Source of the DNA: Desulfobulbaceae bacterium DB1
GTDB lineage: Bacteria > Desulfobacterota > Desulfobulbia > Desulfobulbales > SURF-16
DNA length: 64,000 nt
Reading direction: 5' to 3'
Assembly (NCBI GenBank): GCA_001914235.1
Contig: MQUF01000006.1
Location: 1-64,000 of the forward strand
Shown here: positions 34,464 to 43,416 of the stretch, one piece after another
Position numbering within the stretch: position 1 is the first letter of the stretch
Layout: each line of letters opens with the position of its first letter
Position numbers and translations under genes: made by a program
Notes under the pieces: model-generated
What the model was told of the DNA's origin: nothing
Databases searched by the model: none
Seen by the model: only the letters and a program-made list of their open reading frames with translations

Positions 34464-34572
34464 TTTTTTCTTTGCGGTTCGACCTGCTTTGCGGTAAGTA
34501 GAGAAAGTGGGCTTCGTCTTTACGAGAAATTAATACGGCGCTTTTATGGTTATTTAACAGGAGAGGTTCATT

Positions 34573-34752
34573 ATGTTTGGACTTGGCATGCCGGAATTGA
34601 TCATCATACTGGTGATCATTGTCATTATTTTTGGGGCAGGCAAGTTGCCGGAGATAGGCTCGGGGATCGGCAAGGGAATAAAGAATTTTAAAAATGCCAC
34701 CAAGGATGAAGAGCCGAAAAAGATCGACGAATCAGACAAAAAAGATGCCTGA
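34573..34752 (+). CDS. tatA: Sec-independent translocase protein TatA/E, copy 1
   Basis: This 59-residue protein begins [21 protein letters not shown], the single TatA membrane helix, followed by the [20 protein letters not shown] amphipathic helix and an acidic-basic tail. TatA oligomers form the pathway for folded proteins with twin-arginine signals. AGGAGAGG lies before the ATG. It is short for the family, more like TatE. The second copy is 78 bases downstream; tatB and tatC are not in the window. Confidence 0.93.
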   Translation: MFGLGMPELIIILVIIVIIFGAGKLPEIGSGIGKGIKNFKNATKDEEPKKIDESDKKDA

Positions 34753-34830
34753 TGCTGTTTTGTATACTGTTGTGCGGGAGTCGCGTCACGGGCGTTCGGC
34801 AGTGAAACAAGGGTGACAGGGAGGGAAGCT

Positions 34831-35061
34831 ATGTTTGGACTTGGAACACCGGAATTGATCGTCATACTCGGTATCGCATTTCTTGTTTTCGGCGGGAAGA
34901 AGCTGCCTGAGATTGGTGCGGGACTCGGCAAGGGAATCTCTTCCTTCAAGAAAGGCCTGAAAGAGGCGGAAGAAAGTGTCCCCGGGGTGAAGGAGGTGTC
35001 CGCCCTGAAGCAGGAGGTTGACAAGGTGAAGGAGATCGGCACCGTCCTGAAAAAAACCTGA
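34831..35061 (+). CDS. tatA: Sec-independent translocase protein TatA/E, copy 2
   Basis: The 76-residue paralogue of the upstream gene begins [29 protein letters not shown], the canonical TatA start, with a longer charged C-terminal helix. The two N-termini are near-identical, which suggests tandem duplication. AGGGAGG before ATG 34831 fixes the start. Different tail lengths may mean one copy serves as TatA and the other as a TatE- or TatB-like partner. A strong terminator follows. Confidence 0.93.
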   Translation: MFGLGTPELIVILGIAFLVFGGKKLPEIGAGLGKGISSFKKGLKEAEESVPGVKEVSALKQEVDKVKEIGTVLKKT

Positions 35062-35097
35062 TGCCGCGTGTGGGCGGACAGACGTTTTGTATGAAAG

Positions 35098-35135
35098 GGG
35101 AACAGGCATGAAAGAGAAACCTGTTCCCTTTTTTT
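35098..35135 (+). terminator. Rho-independent terminator of the tatA pair
   Basis: GGGAACAGG (35098-35106) pairs perfectly with CCTGTTCCC (35120-35128), followed by seven T. It ends two bases before the stop of the convergent aldolase gene. Confidence 0.92.
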
Positions 35136-35136
35136 A

Positions 35137-36420
35137 TCAATCGTCAAACTCTCCTTGCGGCCCCTTGTCCGTGTCCAGCAGCGCGGCTCGGGCGATGATT
35201 TTTTCCTTCGTCCATTCGGCCGGATTTTCAATCCTGTCCGCATTCGGACCCGGATCATACGAGCCTTGTCGAAGAATGGCCTCTATGCCCAAGTCGGCGG
35301 TATCCGTTGCGTTAAAGACATTGACGAGCATGTTATAAACAAAATCCTCCACTCTTTTGCACATTCTGGCCCGTATTTCGGCGGGCTGGCCGAACAGTTT
35401 GTTTTCAAAAGGAAGATTCAGGCTTTTGTAGCCGCCGCCTTTTAGGCCTTTTTCATTGGCATAGGCGACCATGGACTGCCACATTTCCTCGGTAACCCCT
35501 TCGCCTTGAACCTTGATGAAGTTGCCGTCGTTGTCCAGAATGGCGTTGCCGTAATCATTGACCTCGATCCCCCAGGAGATCATCTGCAGGGCGGTTGCCA
35601 CATTGGCCTTGGTGGTTCGTGTCTTGCCGGCGATTTCCCGCAGGCGGTCCGAGCTGTTGCCCGATGTGCCGTGTTGGGCGCCGTTGACTTTGTAAGGGGC
35701 CAGGGCCGCATGGATCTCGGCGGTGAGTTCGACCTGAATCCCCTGGCCGCTCGCCTCGATTCCATGGGTTGTCCCGTTGTTCAAGGCAATCCAGTTCGGG
35801 TGGATACCGTGGGCGTTCAGTCCCTGGATGAGAAATCGCGCCTCAGGAATGGAGGAAAGCCCCTGGCTCCCTTTGATTTCGCCCACCTCGGTTTCAAGGC
35901 CGGCCCAGTCGGGAATGAATTTGTTTAATTCAATATTGGCCAGCAGGTTCTTGTCATCCGGCATGTGCGAGGCGTCAATGGCAATGGAGGTGATGCCGGC
36001 CTCAAATATGGTGGGGATTTCCACGCAGGCAAAGGGCAGGTCCTTTTCCTTCTTGATGCCGTAATGGTCGGCATGGATGGCCACCGGAACGGTGATGTGC
36101 AGTTCATTGCAGGCCTGGTCGACCTGTCGGGCCATGTTCCAGTAATTTGTCGGGCAATAGGCATTGGCGCCGCCTTCGGAACGGGCGATTTCAATGATCA
36201 GGGCCGCATTGGCCTTTTGGGCCGCCATCAGGGCGCCGCGGATGATGAAATTGTTGCGGCCGTTGGCCGCCATGGTCATGGCCTTGCCCTTGGCTGCCAA
36301 GGCGCGGTCGATGTATTTTCCGCTCACCAGCAGGGCTCGGGAATGGGGAAAGAGTTTGACGATATTCGGTGGACGGCCGACTTCAAGTGCTTTGGTAAAA
36401 TCTGCTGCGCTTACAGTCAT
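35137..36420 (-). CDS. Class II fructose-bisphosphate aldolase family protein
   Basis: The 427-residue protein has the zinc-site elements of class II aldolases: HADHYGIKKEKD, EAGITSIAIDASHMPDD, the GxTHG block LNNGTTHGIEASG, and NGAQHGTSGN near the phosphate site. The length, about 70 residues above classical FbaA, fits a distinct long subgroup seen in Deltaproteobacteria. It is expected to interconvert fructose 1,6-bisphosphate and triose phosphates; a related sugar phosphate is possible. It is monocistronic, convergent with the tatA pair. Confidence 0.88.
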   Translation of the reverse strand: MTVSAADFTKALEVGRPPNIVKLFPHSRALLVSGKYIDRALAAKGKAMTMAANGRNNFIIRGALMAAQKANAALIIEIARSEGGANAYCPTNYWNMARQVDQACNELHITVPVAIHADHYGIKKEKDLPFACVEIPTIFEAGITSIAIDASHMPDDKNLLANIELNKFIPDWAGLETEVGEIKGSQGLSSIPEARFLIQGLNAHGIHPNWIALNNGTTHGIEASGQGIQVELTAEIHAALAPYKVNGAQHGTSGNSSDRLREIAGKTRTTKANVATALQMISWGIEVNDYGNAILDNDGNFIKVQGEGVTEEMWQSMVAYANEKGLKGGGYKSLNLPFENKLFGQPAEIRARMCKRVEDFVYNMLVNVFNATDTADLGIEAILRQGSYDPGPNADRIENPAEWTKEKIIARAALLDTDKGPQGEFDD

Positions 36421-36671
36421 AAAGGGTCTCCATGATGTGAAAATTAAGGGCTGGGTGCTTGGATTCCTTGGGGAATTTTGATAATTGTCTTTTTTAACAA
36501 TACGTTGGAATTATACAATAAAGAAACGACCCTCGTCATTTTTTTTTACAAAAAACAATCTGTGACCGATCTTTCTTGTTTTCGAGGATTACCTGTTGAC
36601 TGATGGGGCAAAAAGGATAACAACAGTATCTTTTTTGCGCTAATCTTTTTTTTGCCGGAAATTCTTATCCG

Positions 36672-37853
36672 ATGCAACGTGAAATCGTCTGGAACAATAT
36701 GCGGGCTGATCCTTATTTACTTGCGATAAAAGAAAAACTTGCGGCACGGGAAGAACAGTATCTCAGCCCCCATGCGGAAAGGAGCAGTCATGCCCTGCGC
36801 CGTCTGCCCGAGCATCTGGAAGGACATCGTCCTTCCTTTGCCGTGGATACGGACCGGATCCTGCATTCCCGCGCCTATACCCGTTATATCGACAAGACCC
36901 AGGTTTTTTACATGGTCAAGAACGACCATATCACCCACCGGGTGCTGCATGTCCAGCTTGTTTCGAAAATTGCCCGTACCATCGGCAGGGTGCTGGCCTT
37001 AAACGAGGATCTGATTGAGGCGGTGGCCCTGGGCCATGATATCGGCCATCCTCCTTTTGGCCATGATGGGGAAAAGGTGCTTGATGATCTGTGCCGGCAA
37101 AACGGGCTTGTCTCGTTTCAGCATAATCTGCAGAGTGTCCGTTTTCTGGAGCGCATCGAACGAAAGGGAAGGGGCGTGAATCTGACCCTGCAGACCCTGG
37201 ACGGCATTCTCTGTCATGACGGCGAGGTGCATGACCGCAATCTTACGCCGCTGCGGCTTTCCTCCTTTGCCGAATTCGACGAGAAGATGCGCGGAAAAGC
37301 GGCCGAGCCGAAACTGCCCCTTGCGCCCATGACCCTGGAGGCCTGTGTTGTCCGCTTTGCCGATACGGTGAGCTACATCGGCCGCGACATAGAGGATGCC
37401 ATCGAGCTCGGCATCATAACCCGGGCCGACATCCCCCGGCCGTGCACGGATTTGCTCGGCGACACCAACGGCAAGATTGTTCACAATCTGGTGACCGATC
37501 TGCTGAAAAACAGCGGGGATGGTGCGGTGGCATTCAGCAGCGGCACATCGGAGGCGCTGCGGCAGCTGAAAAAATTTAATTATGATCGCATCTATCTCAA
37601 TCCGCGCATAAAAAAGGATCAGGATAAGATCCGGGTCTGTTATGTCCGGCTTTTCGAGTCCTGTCTTGAGGAAATGGCCTCCGGACTGGGCAAGACGAGT
37701 TTTTTTGCCGACTATGTCCGGAAGATGAATCCCGACTATGTCGAGACAAATTCACCTGCCGCAATTGTCTGTGATTTTATTGCCGGCATGACGGATGACT
37801 ATTTTTTAAGCCAGGCCGGACGGCTCGGTTGCGATATCCCGCATAAGCAATGA
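36672..37853 (+). CDS. dGTPase-like deoxynucleotide triphosphohydrolase (HD superfamily)
   Basis: The 393-residue protein has the dNTPase signature DTDRILHSRAYTRYIDKTQVF, then H89 (THRVLHVQ), the H122-D123 pair and H126 in GHDIGHPPFGHDGE. A later helical core has the SYIGRDIEDAIELG metal aspartate. It hydrolyses dNTPs to nucleoside and triphosphate; specificity within the Dgt family varies and may be allosterically set. It overlaps the CLC channel gene by four bases, though no functional link is known. Confidence 0.92.
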   Translation: MQREIVWNNMRADPYLLAIKEKLAAREEQYLSPHAERSSHALRRLPEHLEGHRPSFAVDTDRILHSRAYTRYIDKTQVFYMVKNDHITHRVLHVQLVSKIARTIGRVLALNEDLIEAVALGHDIGHPPFGHDGEKVLDDLCRQNGLVSFQHNLQSVRFLERIERKGRGVNLTLQTLDGILCHDGEVHDRNLTPLRLSSFAEFDEKMRGKAAEPKLPLAPMTLEACVVRFADTVSYIGRDIEDAIELGIITRADIPRPCTDLLGDTNGKIVHNLVTDLLKNSGDGAVAFSSGTSEALRQLKKFNYDRIYLNPRIKKDQDKIRVCYVRLFESCLEEMASGLGKTSFFADYVRKMNPDYVETNSPAAIVCDFIAGMTDDYFLSQAGRLGCDIPHKQ

Positions 37854-39634
37854 TCAGGCAGCTCATCAAGACATTTACGCCGGGCGAAAACGCCCTGATG
37901 GTGCTCATCGCCTCTTTTATCGGGCTTGCGGCCGGGCTTGCCAATATTCTTTTCCGTTCCACCGAAGAGCTTGTTCATCATTATATTTTTCAGACAGGCT
38001 ATGGGCTGCTGGTCGGCGAAGGCGGGCTGCGGCTGCTTTTTCTGCCGCTGCTGCCCATGTTCGGCATGGTGCTGCTGATTCCACTTTCCTATTTTTTCCC
38101 CGGTGAAGTGAACGGCTACGGCTTTACCGCATTCCTGCGCAAGGTCAATCTGCAGGGCGGAAAGATCAAATTTCGCGCTATTATCCTGAAAACAGTTTCA
38201 ACCTCGCTGACCATCGGCACCGGCGGCTCCGCCGGCGTTGAAGGGCCGATCGCCCAGGTGGGCGGGGCCATCGGTTCCCAGGTGGGCCAGTTTTTCCGGG
38301 TCTCCGGCGACCGCATGAAGGTGTATATTGCCGCCGGTTGCGCGGGCGGCATCGCCGCCATGTTCAATGCGCCCATTGCCGGGGTTTTCTTTGCTTCGGA
38401 AATTGTCCTGCTCGGCACTTACGAGATGTCCTCCTTTTCCGCCCTGGTCATCTCTTCCGCCATGGCCACCGTGATTTCCCGGGCCACCTACGGCGAGACT
38501 CCCGCCTTTCCGGTGCCGGATTATCAATTGGTCAACCCTGTGCTGGAAATCCCGCTGTATATTCTCCTGGGCATTGTGGTGGGGATCGTCGCGGTGCTGC
38601 ATATCCGCATTTTTTACTGGATACGGGATAAATTTGACGCCATGCCGCTGAATATCTATGTCAAGCCGGTGCTCGGCGCCTTCCTGGTCGGCTGCATCGG
38701 CATCTCCATGCCCCAGGTCATGGGCAACGGGTATGGGTACATCGGCGACGTGCTGCAGGGCAACGGTATTGTCTGGATTATGCTGCTCTTGGTCTTTCTG
38801 AAGATCATCGCCACCGCCGTCACCCTTGGATCAGGCGGCGCGGGCGGGGTGTTTGCGCCGTCGCTTTTTATCGGCGCGGTGCTTGGCGGCGCCTTTGGCG
38901 GCATGGCCAATTTTCTGCTGCCGGACGGTTCCATTGCCTCAAGCGGCGCTTATGCCGCGGTCGGCATCGGCTCTTTTCTCGGGGCGGTCACCCATGCCCC
39001 TGTTACGGCTATTTTCCTGCTGTTTGAGATGACCGGTAATTATCTGATCATCATCCCCATTATGCTGACCAGCATCATCGGCACGGTTGTTTCCAAAAAA
39101 TTAAACCGCGACTCCATTGATACGGTTGATTTCACCCGGGAGGGCATTAATATCCATGACGGCCGGGAAACGGCGATCATGCGTTCCATCAAGGTCGGCA
39201 AGGCCATGACCGAAGACGTCGGTTTTGTCAGCGAATCCGCCAATGTCAATCATCTGCTGAAAATTTTCAGCATGGCCGGTGACAGTTTTTATTTTCCGGT
39301 GCTGGCCGATGCCGGCCCGAACGCCGGGCAGATGGTGGGCATTATCTCCCTGCAGGACGTCAAGGCCATTCTGCACGATGAGGAGCAGCGGGTCAATGCC
39401 AGTGTCGGCAATATCTGCGCCCGTGATGTCATCACCCTGACCCCGGATGATGATCTCTTTACCGCCATGACCCTGTTTACCGTCAAGGGCATTGAGGAGA
39501 TCCCCGTGGTGGAAAACCTGCAAGCGCGCTGGGTGGTGGGAATGCTGAAAAGGCGCGATGTGATAGCCTCCTATAACCGTGAGCTGTTGAAACGCGGCAT
39601 CAGCGGCAAAACAGCTCCCATTCCCCTGTCCTGA
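37850..39634 (+). CDS. CLC family chloride channel/antiporter with CBS pair
   Basis: The 594-residue protein has a CLC membrane domain (about 1-415) with the ion-pathway motifs GTGGSAGVEGPIAQVGGA, FNAPIAGVFFASEI and GSGGAGGVFAPSLFIGA. Two cytosolic CBS domains (about 440-575; VGKAMTEDVGFV, VCARDVITL-like ICARDVITL) follow. In the first motif the residue after GVE is GP, so the gating-glutamate position is occupied (E of VEGP), consistent with a proton-coupled exchanger. CBS domains may sense nucleotides. Translation is coupled to the dNTPase gene by ATGA overlap. Confidence 0.93.
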   Translation: MIRQLIKTFTPGENALMVLIASFIGLAAGLANILFRSTEELVHHYIFQTGYGLLVGEGGLRLLFLPLLPMFGMVLLIPLSYFFPGEVNGYGFTAFLRKVNLQGGKIKFRAIILKTVSTSLTIGTGGSAGVEGPIAQVGGAIGSQVGQFFRVSGDRMKVYIAAGCAGGIAAMFNAPIAGVFFASEIVLLGTYEMSSFSALVISSAMATVISRATYGETPAFPVPDYQLVNPVLEIPLYILLGIVVGIVAVLHIRIFYWIRDKFDAMPLNIYVKPVLGAFLVGCIGISMPQVMGNGYGYIGDVLQGNGIVWIMLLLVFLKIIATAVTLGSGGAGGVFAPSLFIGAVLGGAFGGMANFLLPDGSIASSGAYAAVGIGSFLGAVTHAPVTAIFLLFEMTGNYLIIIPIMLTSIIGTVVSKKLNRDSIDTVDFTREGINIHDGRETAIMRSIKVGKAMTEDVGFVSESANVNHLLKIFSMAGDSFYFPVLADAGPNAGQMVGIISLQDVKAILHDEEQRVNASVGNICARDVITLTPDDDLFTAMTLFTVKGIEEIPVVENLQARWVVGMLKRRDVIASYNRELLKRGISGKTAPIPLS

Positions 39635-39879
39635 TCTTCTTCCTCGCTTTCTTTCCCTTGGAAAATCTCCTTCCGCCTTCGGCTGATGTACCATCTTTTT
39701 TTGCCATATGTTATTTGTGGTTTGTTTTGGTGCTTTCATTCTTTATTTGTCGATTTGTGTTGGAAAATATTGACAGTTGTTTGGTAAATTCGGTAACAAT
39801 ACCAGTGGTGCTGCTGTATGCATCCGCCGTAACGCTAACAGGCTAAACCAGGCACGGCATCGACACAAGGGGGAGGCTG

Positions 39880-40836
39880 ATGAATGAACTTTTTTCCACC
39901 AGGGAAGTGGCCCGGTTTCTCAATATAAATGAGAAAATGGTCTATGTTCTTGTTGCTGAAAAAGGATTGCCTGCGACCAAGGTTACCGGCAAATGGCTTT
40001 TTCCCCGGCATCTGGTGGAGCAGTGGGTTGAAGTGAATACCACTAATTTCCCCCAGCACGTCAACCGGTTGCAAGCGTATCAGGATCTGCTGATTGTCGC
40101 CGGCAGCAATGATCTGCTGCTTGACCGTGCCCTGTCTCTTTATAATCAAAGGAACTCAGGCCATATTGCCGTGTTCGGCAATCTGGGCAGCATGGGAGGC
40201 ATCAGGGCCCTGCGACGGAACCTCTGCCATATTGCCGCAAGCCATCTGCTGCAGGAGGATGAGCGGCAATACAATTTTGACTTTGCGGTGAAAGAGCTTG
40301 AGCAGATGCCGGCGGTGGTCAATTTCTGCCGTCGCGAGCAGGGAATTTTGTTGGCCAACGGCAACCCCAAAGGGATAGCAACCGTTGCCGACCTGGGCCG
40401 TCCGGGAATGAAAATCGTCAATCGTTGCCTGGGAACCGGAACCAGGCTGCTTTTTGATCAGGAATTGAAAAAAGCGGGTGTGGAGGGCGGCAAAATCGAA
40501 GGATATGCCAAAGAGGTGCAGCGGCATCTTGATGTGGGGCTTGAAGTTTTATCGGCCAGGGCGGACGCCGGACCGGGAATCCGCGCCGTTGCCGGTCTTC
40601 TGAATCTTGATTTCATTCCTCTTCGCTGGGAACGCTTTGATCTGATGATCGCCAAGGAGCTTTTTTTTGAAGCCGGCATTCAGGCCTTTCTCGGGCTGTT
40701 GACTGAAAAAATCTTCAAGGATCTGGCACATGAAATCCCCGGCTATGATCTGAGCTTTTCCGGCAAGATGGTGTTTCCCGACCATGCTGAAATCGCGAAT
40801 ATGCCATCTGCTTCCCCTGTGAAGCATGGTGAATAA
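39880..40836 (+). CDS. HTH and PBP-like domain regulator, probable tungstate/molybdate responsive (TunR-like)
   Basis: The 318-residue protein joins an excisionase/MerR-like helix-turn-helix (about 1-55; STREVARFLNINEKMVYVLV) to a periplasmic-binding-protein-like domain (about 70-300; LLIVAGSNDLLLDRAL, GNPKGIATVADLGRPG, NRCLGTGTRLLFDQEL, SRADAGPGIRAVA). Such fusions (PF12727) sense oxyanions. In sulfate reducers one class controls tungstate transport genes. It is next to tupA, 57 bases away on the same strand, which supports that role here. AGGGGGAGG lies before the ATG. Confidence 0.85.
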   Translation: MNELFSTREVARFLNINEKMVYVLVAEKGLPATKVTGKWLFPRHLVEQWVEVNTTNFPQHVNRLQAYQDLLIVAGSNDLLLDRALSLYNQRNSGHIAVFGNLGSMGGIRALRRNLCHIAASHLLQEDERQYNFDFAVKELEQMPAVVNFCRREQGILLANGNPKGIATVADLGRPGMKIVNRCLGTGTRLLFDQELKKAGVEGGKIEGYAKEVQRHLDVGLEVLSARADAGPGIRAVAGLLNLDFIPLRWERFDLMIAKELFFEAGIQAFLGLLTEKIFKDLAHEIPGYDLSFSGKMVFPDHAEIANMPSASPVKHGE

Positions 40837-40893
40837 ACAGGAAAACGCGGTGAAATGAAAAACGCCGCAAAAAACCAGGAAAGGAGAATCTCC

Positions 40894-41736
40894 ATGTGTC
40901 GTTCGGTAAATAAGATCTGCATTATTCTCATCACGGTAACGGCCTTTTTTGCTTTTCACTCCACATGCATGGCTGAAGAGGAAAAGGTGCTGATGATGGC
41001 CACCACTACCAGCACGGACGATACCGGTCTGCTTGATTATCTGGCGCCGCTTTGCAAACAGGCCACCGGCATTGAACTGCGCTGGACCGCAACCGGTACC
41101 GGCAAGGCGCTGAAGCTGGGAGAAAGTTGCGACGTCGATGTGCTGATGGTGCATGCGCCGGCTGCGGAAAAAAAATTCGTTGAGGCGGGCTTTGGCTTTG
41201 ATCGGCGCGAAATCATGTACAATGATTTCGTCATCATCGGACCTGCTGCCGATCCGGCCGGAATCAAGGGCAAGGGTCTTGCCGAGGCGCTGACGGCCAT
41301 CAAGTCCTCGAATTCAATTTTCGTCAGCCGCGGTGATGACTCCGGCACCCATAAAAAGGAGCTTGACCTCTGGAAACAGGCAAACTTGGCGATACCCGAG
41401 CATGAAAGCTGGTACGCCCAGACCGGCCAAGGGATGCTGCCGACCATCAGCATAGCCGCCGAACGTAACGGCTACACCATGACGGACAGGGGAACCTATA
41501 TCAAGTACGAGGATACCTTCAAGGGCAATCCCCCCCTGAAAATTCTGGTGGAAGGCGATGCCGGGCTGCTCAATCAATACAGTGTCATGGCGGTTAATCA
41601 AAAGCATTGCGCCAAGGCCAAGTTTGCCCTTGCTCAACAATTCGCCGATTGGATAGCCGGAGCCCAGGGGCAGGAGCTGATCAAGAATTTCAACCTGCTC
41701 GGCAAGCAGCTTTTTTATCCGAATGCCGAAAAATAA
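40894..41736 (+). CDS. tupA: Tungstate ABC transporter substrate-binding protein TupA
   Basis: The 280-residue periplasmic protein has a signal peptide (about 1-27, cleavage near STCMA-EEE) and the TupA tungstate pocket motif MATTTSTDDTGLLDYL, then SRGDDSGTHKKELDLW and GTYIKYEDT. TupA binds tungstate far better than molybdate in characterised cases. The ATG at 40894 follows AAAGGAGA. Unusually no tupB or tupC follows; a terminator does. It may use permease subunits encoded elsewhere, or those of ModBC. Confidence 0.92.
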   Translation: MCRSVNKICIILITVTAFFAFHSTCMAEEEKVLMMATTTSTDDTGLLDYLAPLCKQATGIELRWTATGTGKALKLGESCDVDVLMVHAPAAEKKFVEAGFGFDRREIMYNDFVIIGPAADPAGIKGKGLAEALTAIKSSNSIFVSRGDDSGTHKKELDLWKQANLAIPEHESWYAQTGQGMLPTISIAAERNGYTMTDRGTYIKYEDTFKGNPPLKILVEGDAGLLNQYSVMAVNQKHCAKAKFALAQQFADWIAGAQGQELIKNFNLLGKQLFYPNAEK

Positions 41737-41744
41737 ACGGATTG

Positions 41745-41806
41745 CAAAGAGGCGGTTTCCGGGAACGCGTTCATGACGGGGGCCGGAATCGCCTCTTTGA
41801 TTTTTT
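41745..41806 (+). terminator. Rho-independent terminator after tupA
   Basis: CAAAGAGGCG (41745-41754) pairs with CGCCTCTTTG (41790-41799). An inner TTCC/GGAA extends the stem, and six T follow. It closes the regulator-tupA unit. Confidence 0.85.
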
Positions 41807-41812
41807 GGTGAT

Positions 41813-42091
41813 TTATTTCGCTCGGCCCGCGGCAGGATTGCTTGCGCGGACTTGTTTGAGGATGTCTTTCCCGACAAAATCTTTTTTTTCCCCGCTTGCG
41901 GTCATGCCGCTTTTGAAACCATGCAGGTCCCTCCAGATAAGGCAGTCGTCTTCATTGTGCAGATCTTCACATTTGACCGACGGATCATCAAACCTGACAT
42001 TGTCAATGGCTGAGTAGGCTGGGAATTCCATGGCAGAAACCGTCATGGGTATGATTACCGACAAACCAGTCAACAGCACAAACTTTTTCAT
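41813..42091 (-). CDS. Small secreted protein of unknown function, 92 residues
   Basis: A clear signal peptide (MKKFVLLTGLSVIIPMTVSA, cleavage near residue 20) leads a short acidic mature part with two cysteines (VKCEDLHNEDDCLIW, about residues 40-52) that could form a disulfide. No family is recognised. AGGAGGAAGG stands before the ATG. The perfect 14-base palindrome at 42160-42173 lies 69-82 bases upstream of its start and may be its operator. Confidence 0.72.
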   Translation of the reverse strand: MKKFVLLTGLSVIIPMTVSAMEFPAYSAIDNVRFDDPSVKCEDLHNEDDCLIWRDLHGFKSGMTASGEKKDFVGKDILKQVRASNPAAGRAK

Positions 42092-42675
42092 TTCTTCCTT
42101 CCTCCTGCTTTTTGTGTTTTTATAATTATTCGAACTTATGATATTTTTTATCGTTTAAATGAGCATATGCTCAAAATAGCGGGAGCGGTTCAGGCTGTAA
42201 ATCAGGCAAATTGTCGCACCTGGTTTTTTTAGGGCAAAGCCGGAGAAAGGCCTCTGGGCCCGAAACGAATTTTCCCTCAGGCGGGAAAATGTTCCGCGGC
42301 GGTGAAGATTGGCCACCCTCTCTGAAGACGGAGAGAATTAAATATTGTCGTAACCCGTAATTTTATTTAAAATGGCTGCGGAAGAAAAAAATAATCCTCC
42401 AAGATGATTTCTTTTTTTTCCAGGAAGAGAGCCCTGAACGGCTCTACTCTTTTTTTCTTTTTTAGCAGGTTTTCTTCCGTTCGTGATTCTTTCCGTGCTT
42501 GTTGTTTCTTTTCCCGCAATCCGTTCTCTTTTCCATTTGTTGTTGTGTGCCGTGAGACTCTTCGGATAGATTTGTCAGGAAAGGCCGAGGAGTGCGGACC
42601 TGATGATGTGCGCGTGGTTGCTTTCCTTGCATGGCAGGGACATGATTCAAGCGGAGCGGATTATTATTGTTTCAC
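42092..42675. other. 584-base intergenic region with clustered hairpins
   Basis: Besides the palindrome above, three inverted repeats lie close together. GGGC/GCCC at about 42232-42261 encloses GCC/GGC. ATTTTCCC/GGGAAAAT at 42269-42290 has a six-base loop. CTCTC/GAGAG lies at about 42318-42335. There are no T runs, so they are not ordinary terminators. No match to a riboswitch class I can recall was secure. No coding frame here looks real. Confidence 0.4.
42160..42173. promoter_or_regulatory. Perfect 14-base palindrome, candidate operator
   Basis: TGAGCATATGCTCA is fully symmetric and sits in an AT-rich stretch upstream of the small secreted protein gene. Its length and symmetry fit a dimeric regulator site; the regulator is unknown. 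Confidence 0.5.
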
Positions 42676-43260
42676 ATGAGCAAAATATTTTTTTCAATAT
42701 TGCTTTTCTTCACCCTGATCGTACTCACTGGATGTGCAACCTCGGTTGTGCAGCTCAAACCGACGGGTCCGAAAGGTGAACATGTCTATAAAATTACGGT
42801 CCTCGGCTTTTCACGCGATATCCGCGATGATGCGATAAGCAATGCCGAGGGGGTATGCAGAAAACAAAATAAACATTTCAAATTCATAAAAAATATTTTT
42901 TTGCCGAAGTCCGTATCCGGGGTTGACCTGATATCAATGGATCTGTTTTTCATCTGCGTGGACGAAGAACAAGCCGCGGAATCGGTTGCTCCTGAAAAAG
43001 ATACGGTTGAAGGCGAATCCATCCTCCCGGCGGTATCGGTACCTGAAGAAAAAATACAGGATGAACCGAAACCGGAAGCAGGGGAAGATGCTTTGCAGGC
43101 ATTGCCGATTTCCGCGTCCACAAGGGAAAAGCATAATGAAACTACTGGAAATACGCCGGGAGAAGAGGAGAGTCTGGGAGACAGGACAGGCAGCGCCGGA
43201 GAAGAACCGGCGCCGCGAAAACACGGGGGGCCGATCATCGAAGAGGTACTTGATGACTAG
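42676..43260 (+). CDS. Lipoprotein of unknown function with long acidic tail
   Basis: The 194-residue protein has a lipoprotein signal with lipobox LTGC (modified Cys near residue 20). A short conserved-looking domain follows (about 30-105; VYKITVLGFSRDIRDDAISNAEGVCRK…FFICVDEE). The C-terminal third is low-complexity and rich in Glu and Pro, probably disordered. No family is recognised for the domain. The ATG at 42676 is chosen over TTG 42667. It stands alone between the hairpin region and the csp leader. Confidence 0.68.
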   Translation: MSKIFFSILLFFTLIVLTGCATSVVQLKPTGPKGEHVYKITVLGFSRDIRDDAISNAEGVCRKQNKHFKFIKNIFLPKSVSGVDLISMDLFFICVDEEQAAESVAPEKDTVEGESILPAVSVPEEKIQDEPKPEAGEDALQALPISASTREKHNETTGNTPGEEESLGDRTGSAGEEPAPRKHGGPIIEEVLDD

Positions 43261-43416
43261 GCCGCACAGGCGACTCGCCATGGGAATTTGCGCCAACTGA
43301 ACTTATTTTGCAGGAGGGTGAGAAATAGATAGCTTTTTGCCGGCAGGGCGTGTAATGTGATTATCGTAAGTGTGCAGAACATGTTTGTAGTATAAAATAA
43401 AAATACTAAAATGATT

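Noticed and set aside
42231-42300. Glycine or GEMM-type riboswitch in the 42-kb gap
   Set aside because: CTCAGGC and GGGCAAAGCC recall parts of these classes, but the other conserved core segments are missing and downstream genes do not fit.
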